The position numbers and the translations under genes were made by a program. The notes beneath the pieces were generated by a model that saw nothing but the letters and a program-made list of their open reading frames with translations, ran no database searches and had not been told where the DNA came from. A DNA stretch of 64,000 bases, from assembly GCA_947561585.1 (NCBI GenBank), contig CANNZV010001457.1, forward strand, positions 89,449-153,448, read 5' to 3'. Of this stretch, positions 1-11,540 are shown piece by piece. Positions within the stretch are counted from its first letter, which is position 1. Every line of letters starts with the position of its first letter. The stretch is from Caprella mutica. Lineage: Eukaryota; Arthropoda; Malacostraca; Amphipoda; Caprellidae.

Positions 1-1690
1 ATACCCTCCATTTAAAACAAAAGCATCGCTATTTGTGTAATTTAACTATCCACACTTCTGGTCCCTCAGATTTAATATAAAAAACGAGTTAATATGTTAA
101 AATATATAATTTCTTAAATGATCGAAAACTTGGACCCGTCCAGTAACTCGGAACTTACTCCACATAATGGCGCTTCTTGTTCATTAGTTATCATTTTTCA
201 CGTAGCAATACATTAAGAGGTGCGATATACATTACTGAAAATGTAACACATTATATTTCTTGCTTTTAGTGGAAAAGTATTGTCTTTTTGTACAAACAAA
301 CAAATATACTCCATGGTGAAAATATAACTCATAGTGTAAAACAAAGAATGTACTCCTTGTTCAAACAGTTCGTACTGAAATATTATAAAGCTTACTAACT
401 GAATTTGTAGCAATGCCATGAAACTTAAAGTAGAGCATTTAATAAATCTTATTAAATGGAAATGTGTATTAGTAGGGTAGCGTACTAATTACCAGACGGG
501 AATTAAATACCCGATATAAATTTCAATAGGTTATTAACTATTAAAAAACGCATCAAAAACTGCTATCTCCAAAATTAATATATTTTAATAATAACTATAT
601 TGAAACTTCCATCGGGTAATTAATTCACATCTAGTAATTGATACTTTACAATAAGTTGTTATAAAAATTATATAGCTCAAATATATATTTCGACACTAGG
701 TATTCAGCATCAATTATTATTTTGATATTTCATTAATGTATAAATTGTATATATTGACTTAAAATGAATATATTGTATGAATGTATTATTCGTATATTAT
801 TTATAAAATTATACATCTTTTGCATATCATTTATATATCATTTACTTTCTTGCAGAGAGGATTAATTACAATTTGATATTCATGACTTTATTAATAATAT
901 TCATAAATAAAACTGTCTTTCAACTTCATATTATTTTAAAATATTTTATGTATCTCTATCATATATTTTAAAATAAAATCAAAACGATTGATATATTGAC
1001 TAAATGAATTTAAATATTAATTCTTATACTTTAGATTAGTCATTTGCGGTCATTTATAAATTCACATTAATCTAGAGTTTATTCAAAAGACTGTTCCACC
1101 TTTGTGATTAACAAACACAAAGTCCAGTTATTTCGAAAGAAAGAACTCGAAATTCTGAAAGGAAAGTCATGTGTTCTGTATATGTTTTGGAATGAATTAT
1201 GAATAAACAAACAAAAGATAGCGTGCACGGTGTTTCCATGCACATGTGCGAACTGTAACGTACATCAGTGTACAGAATATGCACGGTAGATGCACATGTT
1301 GCACGTGCATATTACAGTCATTTTAGATAGAAATAAAAATATATCAAGAGTTAAATCAGTCTAAGCCTTTTATACAATGTAGAAAATATCAATGGTTCGA
1401 TAAAATAGCCTAATTAGGTTTTTTTTTCACAATTAATGCATATTATCTAAATGGAAAATATTTTATGATTTGTTAAAAATTTACTATATATATAAATAAA
1501 ATAGCTTGTTTGGATTAGTATGTATTTATATCAATAACTCAATAACTTATATTTATGCTGGACAAAATAATACAATATATTATATTTCCACCCGTTTTTT
1601 TTTATTTAATTATAAAATTATACAGCGATATATTAAGTCTATTTTTTATATTATATTGTCTTAATTGGAATAAAGTAGTTAAGAAATAAA
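1..1690. other. AT-rich intergenic DNA, no gene seen
   Basis: No open frame with codon structure or recognisable protein is present. The stretch at about 115-166 resembles one end of the palindromic GGGTAA family found elsewhere in the window (for example 44929-45078), suggesting a solo half copy. The rest is low-complexity AT-rich sequence. Confidence 0.6.
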
Positions 1691-1691
1691 T

Positions 1692-1800
1692 TAAGTAAAG
1701 TAAGTAATTAAGTAAAGTATATAATTAAGTAAAGTATATAATTAAGTAAAGTATATAATTAAGTAAAGTATATAATTAAGTAAAGTATATAATTAAAGTT
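1692..1800. repeat. 17-bp minisatellite
   Basis: About six head-to-tail copies of a 17-bp unit (GTAAAGTATATAATTAA) are directly visible. No coding role is indicated. Confidence 0.9.
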
Positions 1801-2002
1801 AAATTGGAATATTGCATCATAACTTACCATAGTTTGCATCTTTATTCCTCCTTTGTTTCTTCGCACATTTCCTTCATAACGTATATTATCACTATCTTTA
1901 TCACTTACTATCACTATCTCTATCACTTTCTCTGATATTATCACTTATTAGAGTCCTGTTGTCAACCACCTAATCATTACTTTATGCAAAAAAAAAGCTT
2001 AT

Positions 2003-2180
2003 ATGTAGTGTAAAATCTGAGTTATCGAACTGTAGCACATTTTCGATGATATGAGAATAATTTATATTAAATTTTAATTTGTATCCATGACACCTGCAGG
2101 TATCATGGATACAAATAAAACAACGAGTTAGAATATATCTTTTCTATGGTCGAAAAGGTGGACTCAGTAGTTAGCCTAGA
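2003..2180. mobile_element. Degenerate palindromic MITE (GGGTAA family)
   Basis: Two arms converge on a palindromic core at about 2080-2115 (GTATCCATGA ... TCATGGATAC around CCTGCAGG). The same core occurs in the complete copy at 57129-57327. The outer arms (CGATGATATGAG and CTATGGTCG) are diverged. It is read as an old non-autonomous DNA transposon copy. Confidence 0.5.
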
Positions 2181-3733
2181 TTCTTTTTTCAGTAAACAAA
2201 TGACAGTCACAGAAAAAGTTGGCCTATACTGACTGACATATGGAATCAGATGTCTGGAAACGATGTACCTCCAGGGTGAAGAATCTATCGCTGAGAAATT
2301 ATTGAAATATAGCTATCTTGTACTGTCAAAACATTTAGTATGTGGAAATAATAATTAGTATTCTATTTTTAGGGGAATATTCAGTTTATCTTTGAATTTT
2401 ATATCCGGTAGAGTCATAGCATTAAGTAATAATTGAAATAAAATTTCAATATCATTATTTTATTTTTACTGATAATTTTTTTTTTTTTCAATGTGTGATT
2501 TTGGTTGCTGCAATTGAAACTGTTATACATAATTACGTTCCATTTATAAATAATTGTATTAACTTTCTTTTAATTAACTTTTGTATGAAATGCACATTAT
2601 CATTATTAAGATATTTTCATCTTTATATTATTTACTGCATATATCATTTATAAATAAAAACTACAAGTGCAGTGTGAAATAGTAGGCCACCGTTTAGTGA
2701 TGAACTACTTAGCAACCAACCTTCCACTGTCAGTTCAAACGAAACACTGACTTGGTTCACATTATAATGAGCCAAATCTCACCACACACTGATTTAAATA
2801 TTCCTATCCCAATCAAATATCCCCTTCTCTGATTGGTTTAGAGAGTTAATACGTCACTAGAGCTGAGCTGTTCTCCCTTCTGATTGGTCTGTTCGTTCTG
2901 TTCTTAGAAACAGTAGCAATATCAAGTGAAATTTCCCCCCAAACCGTGCTTGTATCTTCTAAGTCACGGTATATGCATTCTAATTACTATAACGGCCCCA
3001 TCTTTAGCTGCTTTACTATACTGTGCTGTAATAGAAAGCTCCTTATTATGACTCATTATAGGAGTATGGCACAGATCGAGAAATGAGATAAAGTATTCTA
3101 ATTACGCTGATTGCCATCGCAGTTCAACCGCGTACACATAAAAAACCTGTAGGTGTCAGTTTTTTTTTATAGTAGAGGTGACCAGAATCAGAATAAAATT
3201 AACCTTACTGTATGGTTTAGGTTCGAGGGAGTTAAATTAGTTTTAAAAAAATCTCATTTTGGACAGATTTGTGAATAAGATATTAATTATAATATCATTT
3301 TCCCCATTCTTTCTACATGTGATGAACTATTATTTTACCATGTATTATTTGTAACACATCTTTTTAATAAATAATGTTGATATATGAACTTGGATCCTTA
3401 TTTTAAAAATTGCATAGAATTTAATTCAGTATAATAATGTATTTTTAATATGATTTTTTTTTATACGCAGTGCACCAACTGACGCTGAAAAAACAGCTTG
3501 TACGCAAACAAACATTGCAAATTCTGTGTTCGTTCAAGTTGTGCATGATTTATGAAATGGATTAATGTTTCTATAATAAGTTCCCTTTATTGTCTGCCTC
3601 TACCCGAATGTTCACTATTAATTGGATTATATCATAATTCTACCAAGATGATATTCAAAACAAATTGCTTACTCTATGTAATTTGGTCTTAACCCTAAAG
3701 TGTCCAGCGGGTTACTGGTGGAACACTAGAAAA
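2181..3733. other. Intergenic DNA, nothing recognised
   Basis: No gene, long repeat or element termini were recognised. Composition is slightly less AT-rich at 2690-3010. That segment could hold an unrecognised exon or regulatory sequence, but no splice-bounded open frame stood out. Confidence 0.5.
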
Positions 3734-3734
3734 A

Positions 3735-4330
3735 TAGATTACCTGCAATCGGTAGAGCGCATACCTTCGCATCCGCTTTGATCAGTTCTCTCCCAAAATC
3801 TAATAAACTGGTGACTGGATAATGACCAATCGTCCCACCAAGTTTCATGCAATATGGTTAAATGCTTTTTGAATTATTGAGTTATAAATGACCTTGACCT
3901 TGACCTTTGACCGGATCTCTTCCAAAATTCTACCTGGTGGTTCCTGGACATTGACCAAACGTTCCATCCAATTTCAGACAACTTGGTTGAATACTTTTTG
4001 AGTTATTGAGTTATAAATGGCCTTGACCTTGATCTTTCACCCGATCACTCCGAAAATCTAACAAAATGTGTCCTGTATCGTCGTACTAAGTTTCATGCAA
4101 TATGGTTCAATACTTTATGAGTTATAAATGACCATGACCTTGACCTTTGACCAAGTCGCTCTTAAAATTCTAGCAGCAGGTCACTAGACATGGACCAATC
4201 GTTTTACCAAATTTCAGGCAATTTGGTTGAAAACTTTTTCAGTTAAGCGAATAACAAGATGATAAATAAATAAATAAATGAATGCTGGGTAAAATATTAC
4301 CTTCTGCAAATTTGCGAAGGTTATAAACAT
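3735..4330 (+). mobile_element. TGACC-rich interspersed element, copy A
   Basis: The left end carries GGTAGAGCGCATACCTTCGC (751-770 in the 3.7-kb line). The right end carries a hairpin-forming TTCTGCAAATTTGCGAAGG. Between them are about four diverged tandem monomers of roughly 120 bp. Each contains TGACCTTGACC/TTTGACC, a CCAAGTTTCATGCAATATGG-like block and GAGTTATTGAGTTATAAATG. Other copies are at 21370-21918 (inverted), 46075-46598 and 48722-49495 (inverted, interrupted). The class is unknown; internal tandem monomers plus a 3' hairpin would suit a non-autonomous Helitron/Helentron-like element, but this is inference. Confidence 0.7.
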
Positions 4331-4504
4331 GTCTAATATCTTGTTCATTAATATTTAGAATCACTGCTGCACATAATTACATACCTAAGACCTCTTCTCA
4401 CTGAAATAAACAATGAACAATTTAAAAAAATAATCATTTGTATTCAGGTTACGGCACATGGTTATTGACTTGTGCTAATCTTAAACATTCCTAAACCATA
4501 TATG

Positions 4505-4768
4505 ATCAGATTTAGAAAAATTCCGATCTTGAAAAATTCAGATTTTGAAAAATTCAGAATTTGAAAAATTCAGATCTTGAAAATTAAGATTTTGAAAAAT
4601 TCAGATTTTGAAAAATTCAGATTTTGAAAAATTCAGATTTTGAAAAATTCAGATCTTGAAAAATTTAGATTTTGAAAAATTCAGATTTTGAAAAATTCAG
4701 ATTTTGTAAATTTAGATTTTGAAAAGTTCTGATTTTGAAAAATTTAGATTTTGAAAAATTCGTTTTGA
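4505..4768. repeat. 16-bp minisatellite
   Basis: About 16 imperfect copies of a 16-bp unit (GATTTTGAAAAATTCA) with single-base variants. No coding role. Confidence 0.9.
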
Positions 4769-5490
4769 AGTTTTTTATTTCCCTTCACACACTCAATTAT
4801 AAAGATTAGATAAGTTTCACTCGTGAGAAAATCATACAATATCCTATTGATAAAAAAAATATATTATCATAGTAATAGATATATAACAATTATTCCCATA
4901 TATAGTATTGTCTAATGACGTCCTGATTAACAAATAAATAGTGATAAAAAAATAACTGGGGCGTTTAAGGGTTAGTAGAATTAGCAACTCCAAAGTAAAA
5001 CGGATATGCATGAAGATCTTTAAAAGGATGTATTGCAATCATGCATATATTTCATGGGATTTTTCCGCCAAATGATGACAAAAACATTAGCCACATTGAT
5101 TAAAATAAGATTTTTTTTATTGCAGTGGACTTTAAACCCATACATAATTGTTTATTTATGTAATTTAAATTATATAATAATTGCTTGAAAAATTAAGTAT
5201 TTATTTCTTTTATTTTTATATCTCTCTTACAATTCAGCATTTTATTATTCAAGAAGTGCATAGGAATATAATAACTTCTGTGACTATTTAGAGTATTCCA
5301 TATCATATCTTAAGGGCCGTACACAAGTAGGGTATTGTAAGTCTTTCCACCAGATTTTTTGCTAAGCTCCTCCTACTTTTTCCACGAGAATATAAGAAAA
5401 AACTATATAATTATTATATATTTTAGTTGGTATCCATGATACCTGAAGGTATTATGGATATCAACTAAAGTCTTTCCACCAGACTTTTAA
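4769..5490. other. AT-rich DNA and flank of the nested element stack
   Basis: Nothing is recognised up to about 5300. From about 5335 there is a segment (TCTTTCCACCAG, then AGCTCCTCCTACTTTTTCC, then a GGTATCCATGATACC palindrome at about 5430) that recurs at 7807-7915 on the far side of the TTAA-element stack. The stack therefore seems to have inserted in or beside an older element present twice here. Confidence 0.5.
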
Positions 5491-5539
5491 AGGTCCCCTC
5501 CAAGCAATTTTTTTTAATTGCTAAAATCAACGAGGTTAA

Positions 5540-6117
5540 AGGTCCTCTCCAGGCTCCGGGAAAAAAAATGAGTTTATTACATAATATGAAAGAACTAAGG
5601 TCGATTATTATTCCGAAAACCGCATACAATTCGGTTCAGTATATATTTTATTATTTACTTTTAAAGTTTTTTAATACTCTGTGATCAACAATCGAGCGAA
5701 TCTCCAACCTGACGCTGAGAAAGAAGATTGTACACTCTTTGTTTTGATTTCAAATTTAGATTTTTAAACAAACAATGCGTTTTGGCCTTCTATTAAGATA
5801 TTAATTGTTTCTTCGAGTATATAAACGTTTCTATAATAAGTTTATCCAAATTTAAACCTTTAAACTAATAATAAATAGATATATTAAACCGAATACCTAG
5901 TTGACAATCAAAACAAATGGTGTACATTCTTCTTCTTCAGACTGAAAATTAGAAAGTCGGAAGTAAAGTAGGTTTTGTAGAGTTTGGATTATAAAAATCT
6001 TTAAACGCATATAAAATTAAAAATATGCTATCAAATTTTATGGGGTTTGCAGTAAAATGTTGAGAAACATTAGCTTCGTCGAATTAAGCAATAAAAAAAT
6101 TTGCTTGGAGGGGACCT
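5540..6117 (+). mobile_element. TTAA-flanked MITE, copy 1, inserted into copy 0
   Basis: This is 578 bp, bounded by AGGTCCTCTCC and GGAGGGGACCT with TTAA at 536-539 (5.5-kb line) and at 6118-6121. Joining the flanks around a single TTAA restores the uninterrupted sequence of copy 0, where copy 3 reads AACGAGGCTAATGTTTCTT. It lies opposite in orientation to copy 0, so 5920-6310 reads as a large palindrome. Confidence 0.85.
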
Positions 6118-6533
6118 TTAATGTTTCTTATCATTTTACTGCAAACCCCATAAAATTTGATAGCATATTTTTAATTTTATATGCTTTTAAAGATTTTTAT
6201 AATCCAAACTCTACAAAACCTACTTTACTTCCGACTTTCTAATTTTCAGTCTGAAGAAGAAGAATGTACTCCATTTGTTTTGATTGACAACTAGGTATTT
6301 GGTTTAATAAATCTATAAATAATTCGTTTGAAGGTTTAAATTTGGATAAACTTATTATAGAAACGTTTATATACTTTTAGAAACAATTAATATTTTAAAA
6401 GAAGGCCAAAAACGCATTGTTTGTTTAAAAATCTAAATTTGAAATCAAAACAAAGAGTGTACAATCTTCTTTCTCAGCGTCAGGTTGGAGATTCGCTCAA
6501 TTGTTGCTCACATATAGTATTAAAAAACTTTAA

Positions 6534-7671
6534 AGGTCCTCTCTAGGCTCAGGGAGAAAAATGAGTTTATTACATAATTATATAGAACTAAGATCTACGA
6601 TCATTATTCCGCAAACCGCATACAATTCGGTTCAGTATATATTTTATTATTTGCTTTTAAAGTTTTTTGATACTCTGTGAGCAAAAATCGAGCGAATCTC
6701 CAACCTGACGCTGAGAAAGAAGATTGTACACTCTTTGTTTTCATTCCTAATTTAGATTTTTAAACAAACAATGCGTTTTTGGCCTTCTTTTAAGATATTA
6801 ATTGTTTCTTCGAGTATATAAACGTTTCTATAATAAGTTTATCAAAATTTAACCCTTCAAACTAATAATAAATAGATTTATTAAACCAAATACCTAGTTG
6901 ACAATCAAAACAAATGGTGCACATTCTTCTTCTTCAGACTGAAAATTAGAAAGTCGGAAGTAAAGTAGGTTTTGTCAGGATACAGTAACATAGGGTATGG
7001 TAATCAGCTGATTGAATCTATAGTTTGACGTGACCACCGGGTGACTCAAAATGGCGACTCTGACCACACTTTGAAACATGGAAAAACTTACTTAAACTTA
7101 ATCACTTTTAAATTGAATTTTTTCTTATCAATTACTAACTAGGCATTGGTTAAATTGTATTTCCATTATTTTTTTTCTTATTTGTTATTCATAGGAACTA
7201 CAATTTAGCAGTTAACTAGCACTAGTTTAGGCTCCTAGGTAGCCTATTTTCAAGACCCTATTTTTTATAGATAAGTTAAAGAAATGAACAATAAAAACAC
7301 ACCTGAATTATATCTATATAATCAACTTTAAGGTTCAATCGCCATTTCCGTTTTTCTTTTGCACGAAACCCCTATAAAATGACTTCAAACTTCTCGAAAT
7401 TAACATGCAAATACGAGGAATATTATGAGCCGCTCGGTTACAAACAAAGAATGTGTTGTTGTGGTGACGTCATATTTTTGTGTCGTCTACTAGGTACTAT
7501 ACCCGTTTATGTTCCTGTACCCTGGGTTTTGTAGAGTTTGGATTATAAAAATCTTTAAAAGCATATAAAATTAAAAATATGCTATCAAATTTTATGGGGT
7601 TTGCAATAAAATGATAAGAAACATTAGCCTCGTTGATTTAAACAATGAAAAAATTTGCTTGGAGGGGACCT
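6534..7671 (+). mobile_element. TTAA-flanked MITE, copy 2, inserted into copy 0
   Basis: The boundaries are AGGTCCTCTC next to TTAA (6530-6533) and GGAGGGGACCT next to TTAA (7672-7675). After removing the hAT-like insert (6976-7524) and its 8-bp duplication it is about 581 bp, the same length as copy 1. The flanks rejoin to the copy 0 interior: AAAAACTT before it, then TTAAAATCAAATAATAAAAT after it. Confidence 0.85.
6976..7524. mobile_element. hAT-type non-autonomous element, 549 bp
   Basis: Imperfect terminal inverted repeats: CAGGATACAGTAACATA at the left and the complement of TATGTTCCTGTACCCTG at the right. The element is flanked by an exact 8-bp direct repeat, GGTTTTGT (968-975 of the 6.9-kb line and 7525-7532). 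Eight-bp duplications are the hallmark of hAT transposons. No transposase frame is present. It interrupts copy 2 of the TTAA element, so it is the youngest layer at this site. Confidence 0.85.
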
Positions 7672-7802
7672 TTAAAATCAAATAATAAAATATAAACTGA
7701 ACCGAATTGTACGCGGTTTGCGGAATAATGATCGTAGACCTTTATAGTTCTATAATATTATGTAATAAACTCATTTTTTTCCCTGGAGCCTGGAGAGGGC
7801 CT

Positions 7803-8073
7803 TTAAATCTTTCCACCAGACTTTTTGCTAAGCTCCTCCTACTTTTTCCACGAGAATATAAGAAAAAACTATATAATTATTATTTATTTTAGTATACCTG
7901 CAGTTATCATGGATACCTTTTACAGCATGTATATATCATGGGAACGGCAGAGGAAGATCACCGTTTTGATGCAACCACAGTAAAAGCAATCCAAAAACCA
8001 ACTAATGATGATAACCTAGATACATATAACTATAAGAAAGTCGAAAGTTATTCTCCATTGATTTTTGCATTAA
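7803..8073. other. Right flank of nested stack
   Basis: This repeats the 5340-5450 sequence (TCTTTCCACCAGACTTTT, the splice-like AGCTCCTCCTACTTTTTCC block, then a partial GGTATCATGGATACC palindrome). After about 7925 nothing is recognised until the next TTAA element. Confidence 0.5.
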
Positions 8074-8655
8074 AGGTCCTCTCCAAGCAAATTTTTTTAT
8101 TACTTAAATCAACGAGGCTAATGTTTCTTATCATTTTAATGCAAACCTCATCAAATTTGATAGCATATTTTTCATTTTATATGCTTTTAAAGATTTTTAT
8201 AATCCAAACTCTACAAAACCTACTTTACTTCCTACTTTCTAATTTTCAGTCTGAAGAAGAAGAATGTACACCATTTGTTTTGATTGTCAACTAGGTATTC
8301 GGTTTAATAAATCTATTTATTATTAGTTTAAAGGTTTAAATTTGGATAAATTTATTATAGAAACGTTTATATACTTGAAGAAACAATTAATATCTTAATA
8401 GAAGGCCAAAAACGCATTGTTTGTTTAAAAATCTGAATTTGAAATCAAAACAAAGAGTGTACAATCTTCTTTCTCAGCGTCAGGTTGGAGATTCGCTCGA
8501 TTGTTGCTCACATAGTATTAAAAAACTTTAAAAGCAAATAATAAAATATATACTGAACCGAATTGTATGAGGTTTTCGGAATAATGATCGTAGACCTTAG
8601 TTCTATAATGTTATGTAATAAACTCATTTTTTTTCCCGGAGCCTGGAGAGGACCT
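8074..8655 (-). mobile_element. TTAA-flanked MITE, copy 3 (complete, uninterrupted)
   Basis: This is 582 bp, from AGGTCCTCTCC after TTAA (8070-8073) to GGAGAGGACCT before TTAA (8656-8659). It is the best reference copy because nothing is inserted in it. Its right TTAA is shared with the left end of the foldback element that starts at 8660. Confidence 0.85.
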
Positions 8656-9164
8656 TTAAAGCTTGTCGCCCACCTGATCGGATCGGAAACGACGCGGAAG
8701 CTCACGAAGCCTCGGAACGGACACGATACGACGTTCGTACGCACACCAGTTCAGATGACTTCGGAAGAGAAACGATGCCGACAGCCGACATCGTCACATC
8801 ACAATACTTATAAGAATATAACAATTTAAAGTTAAAATTTATCGATCATGACAACTATTTTGTACGATAGGTATTTGATTAAAAAAAATCGGTAGCATCG
8901 TTGTTGTTTTTGATTTTCAGTTCGAATCTCTCTAATTTATTATCATACAATAGTGTACTTCCCCATTAAAATTAATGTTTTTTTTCCCCCAAAAAATACA
9001 AAAAAATATATGTTGAAAACAATATACCCATATTACAAAAAACATGTTGGAAATATATAAGCGAAAAAAACATTATTTAAAAAAATTAGTTAGAAACATA
9101 TAAAAAAATGTATATAAAAAATCATGTATAAACAAATGTACCTATGCAAGTAAAATTTTTATAA

Positions 9165-9800
9165 ATGAAATGTATGCAAATAAAATTTATGTAAATAAAA
9201 TGTATGTAAATGAAATGTATGTAAATGAAATGTATGTAAATGAAATGTATGTAAATGATATGTATGTAAATGAAATGTATGTAAATGAAATGTATGTAAA
9301 TGAAATGTATGTAAATGAAATGCATGTAAATGGAATGTATGTAAATGAAATGTATGTAAATGAAATATATGTAAATGAAATGTATGTAAATGAAATATAT
9401 GTAAATGAAATGTATGTAAATGAAATGTATGTAAATGAAATGTATGTAAATAAAATGTATGTAAATGAAATGTATGTAAATGAAATGTATGTAAATGAAA
9501 TGTATGTAAATAAAATGTATGTAAATGAAATTTATGTAAGTGAAATTCATGTAAAAAAATTCATGTAAATAAAATTCATGTAAATAAAATTCATGTAAAT
9601 AAAATTCATGTAAATAAAATTCATGTAAAAAAATTCATGTAAATAAAATTCATGTAAATAAAATTCATGTAAATAAAATTCATGTAAATAAAATTCATTT
9701 AAATAAAATTCATTTAAATAAAATTCATGTAAATAAAATTCATGTAAATAAAATTCATGTAAATAAAATTCATGTAAATAAAATTCATGTAAATAAAATG
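9165..9800. repeat. 15-bp minisatellite, left foldback arm
   Basis: About 42 copies of a 15-bp unit. The first part is TGAAATGTATGTAAA-like; from about 9540 it becomes AAATTCATGTAAATA-like. The multiple-of-three unit gives spurious open frames on both strands (repeating MYVNE and FIYIH). Confidence 0.95.
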
Positions 9801-10478
9801 TTATTCTTCTTAGTTATTTCAATAACTTTTCGTGATCTGATTTATAATCATTAAAGTTAATTGAATTAAACTAATTGATTATGTATTAATATCAAGGTAT
9901 TCATCACGCAGAAGAATATTCACAGCTATTCCAATCTTCCATCTCCATCCCAGTCTCTCCAAACACCATTCTGCGCATGCGCAATCTCTCGGACGCATCA
10001 GAACTATCAGAAAAATATTCTTTCAAACACATCCGCGTCGTTTCTGTTCCGATTCGACGCGTCGTTTCGTTTCCGATCCGAGCAGGTGGGCGTTAGCACG
10101 TTCAAATGTATGGTTTAGATATTTGTCTGATGCTTCGTGTCCGTTCCGATGCGTCGTTTCCGATCAGGTGGGCGACAAGCTTAAAGCGGATCGGAAACGA
10201 AACGACGCGTCGGATCGGAACGGAAACGACGCGGATATGTTTGAAAGAATATTTTTCTGATAGTTCTGATGCGTCCGAGAGATTGCGCATGTGCAGAACG
10301 GTGTATGGAGAGGCTGTGATGGAGATGGAAGATTGGAATAGGTGTGAATATTCTACTGCGTGATGAATACGTTGATATTAAAACATAATCAATTAGTTTC
10401 ATTCAATTAACTTTAATGATTATAAATCAGATCACGAATAGTTATTGAAATAACTAAGAAGAATAACATTTTATTTAC

Positions 10479-10845
10479 ATGAATTTTATTTACATCAATT
10501 TCATTTACATACATTTCATTTACATACATTTTATTTACATACATTTCATTTACATTCATTTCATTTACATACATTTCATTTACATTCATTTCATTTACAT
10601 ACATTTCATTTACATGCATTTCATTTACATGCATTTCATTTACATAAATTTCATTTATATACATTTCATTTACATACATTTCATTTACATACATTTCATT
10701 TACATACATTTCCTTTACATACATTTCATTTACATACATTTCATTTACATACATTTCATTTGCATACATTTTATTTGCATACATTTTATTTGCATACATT
10801 TCATTTATATAAATTTTACTTGCATACATTTGTTTATACATAATT
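10479..10845. repeat. 15-bp minisatellite, right foldback arm (inverted)
   Basis: About 24 copies of the reverse-complement unit (TTTACATACATTTCA), mirroring 9165-9800. The array is shorter than its partner and lacks most of the AAATTCATG sub-block, so the two arms have expanded or contracted independently. Confidence 0.95.
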
Positions 10846-11273
10846 TTTTATATACATTTTTTTTATATGTTTCTAACTAATTTTTTTAAATAATTTTTTT
10901 TTCGCTTATATATTTTCAAAATATTTTTTTTATATATATATTGTTTTCAACATATATTTTTTGTGGAAAAAAACTTTAATTTTAATGGGGAAGTACACTA
11001 ATATGGTAATAAATTAGAGAGATTCGAACTGAAAATTAAAAACAACAACGATGCTATCGAATTTTTTTTATAAAATACCTATCGTATAAAATAGTTGTCA
11101 TGATCGATAAATTTTAACTTTTAATTGTTATATTCTTATAAGTATTGTGATGTCGGCACCGTTTCTCTTCCGAAGTCATCTGAACTGGTGTGCGTACGAA
11201 CGTCGTGTCGTGTCCGTTCCGAGGCTTCGCGAGCTTCTGCGTCGTTTCCGATCCGATCAGGTGGGCGACAAGC

Positions 11274-11540
11274 TTAATAGCTATAGTAAAGTTGGTAGAT
11301 AGCCGTCACTAGATGCCACGATGGAAACATTATAACCATTGTAATTTTGTTACTCTATTGAAAAATTGTTGTCTTTTGGATATTATAGGAAAATAAAATG
11401 AGTATACGAACTGTCTCAAGCCTCAAATGAGTTTCTTATGAAATAACTGTTCATTCAATTTCCTGGCAAAGAATATTCCTATCACTCTGCCATAGGAAAC
11501 TTCAAATAATATTTAGAAAGACCAGAAATTTTTACAGCAG
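11274..11540. other. Short spacer between foldback and LINE
   Basis: No feature is recognised. A direct repeat, GGGGAACAAGTGGAAAATA-like, occurs at about 11543-11562 and 11566-11584, marking the probable 5' junction of the LINE. Confidence 0.5.

Larger units (their letters stand above)
5491..7802 (-). mobile_element. TTAA-flanked MITE, copy 0 (outer shell of a nested stack)
   Basis: The element begins AGGTCCCCTCC next to TTAA (487-490) and ends ...GGAGAGGGCCT next to TTAA (7803-7806). Short terminal inverted repeats are therefore flanked by TTAA on both sides. Removing the two insertions it carries (5540-6117 and 6534-7671, each with one TTAA) leaves a copy of about 590 bp collinear with the complete copy at 8074-8655. 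No open frame for a transposase is present, so it is non-autonomous. TTAA target duplication is typical of the piggyBac superfamily, but the ends do not begin with that family's usual CCY. Confidence 0.8.
8660..11273. mobile_element. Long foldback element with mirrored minisatellites
   Basis: The left terminus AGCTTGTCGCCCACCTGATC is the reverse complement of the right terminus GATCAGGTGGGCGACAAGC. Homology between the arms runs inward for over 1 kb: subterminal blocks at 8660-8840 and 11130-11273, AT-rich blocks, 15-bp minisatellites, then GC-rich blocks at 9900-10080 and 10190-10370. TTAA lies at both edges (8656-8659 and 11274-11277). The middle (10130-10190) holds another copy of the terminal sequence ending at a TTAA, suggesting rearrangement or self-insertion. 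No transposase frame is visible. The structure resembles Drosophila FB or Galileo foldback elements, but the TTAA target points elsewhere. Confidence 0.8.

Noticed and set aside
7707..8829. Short open frames through the TTAA elements
   Set aside because: They cover element ends and joins, are not conserved between the copies of the family, and show no transposase motif.
9122..10880. Repetitive MYVNE- and FIYIH-type proteins of 130-142 residues on both strands
   Set aside because: They come from 15-bp minisatellite units in the foldback arms. Mirror frames on both strands are expected from the period alone.
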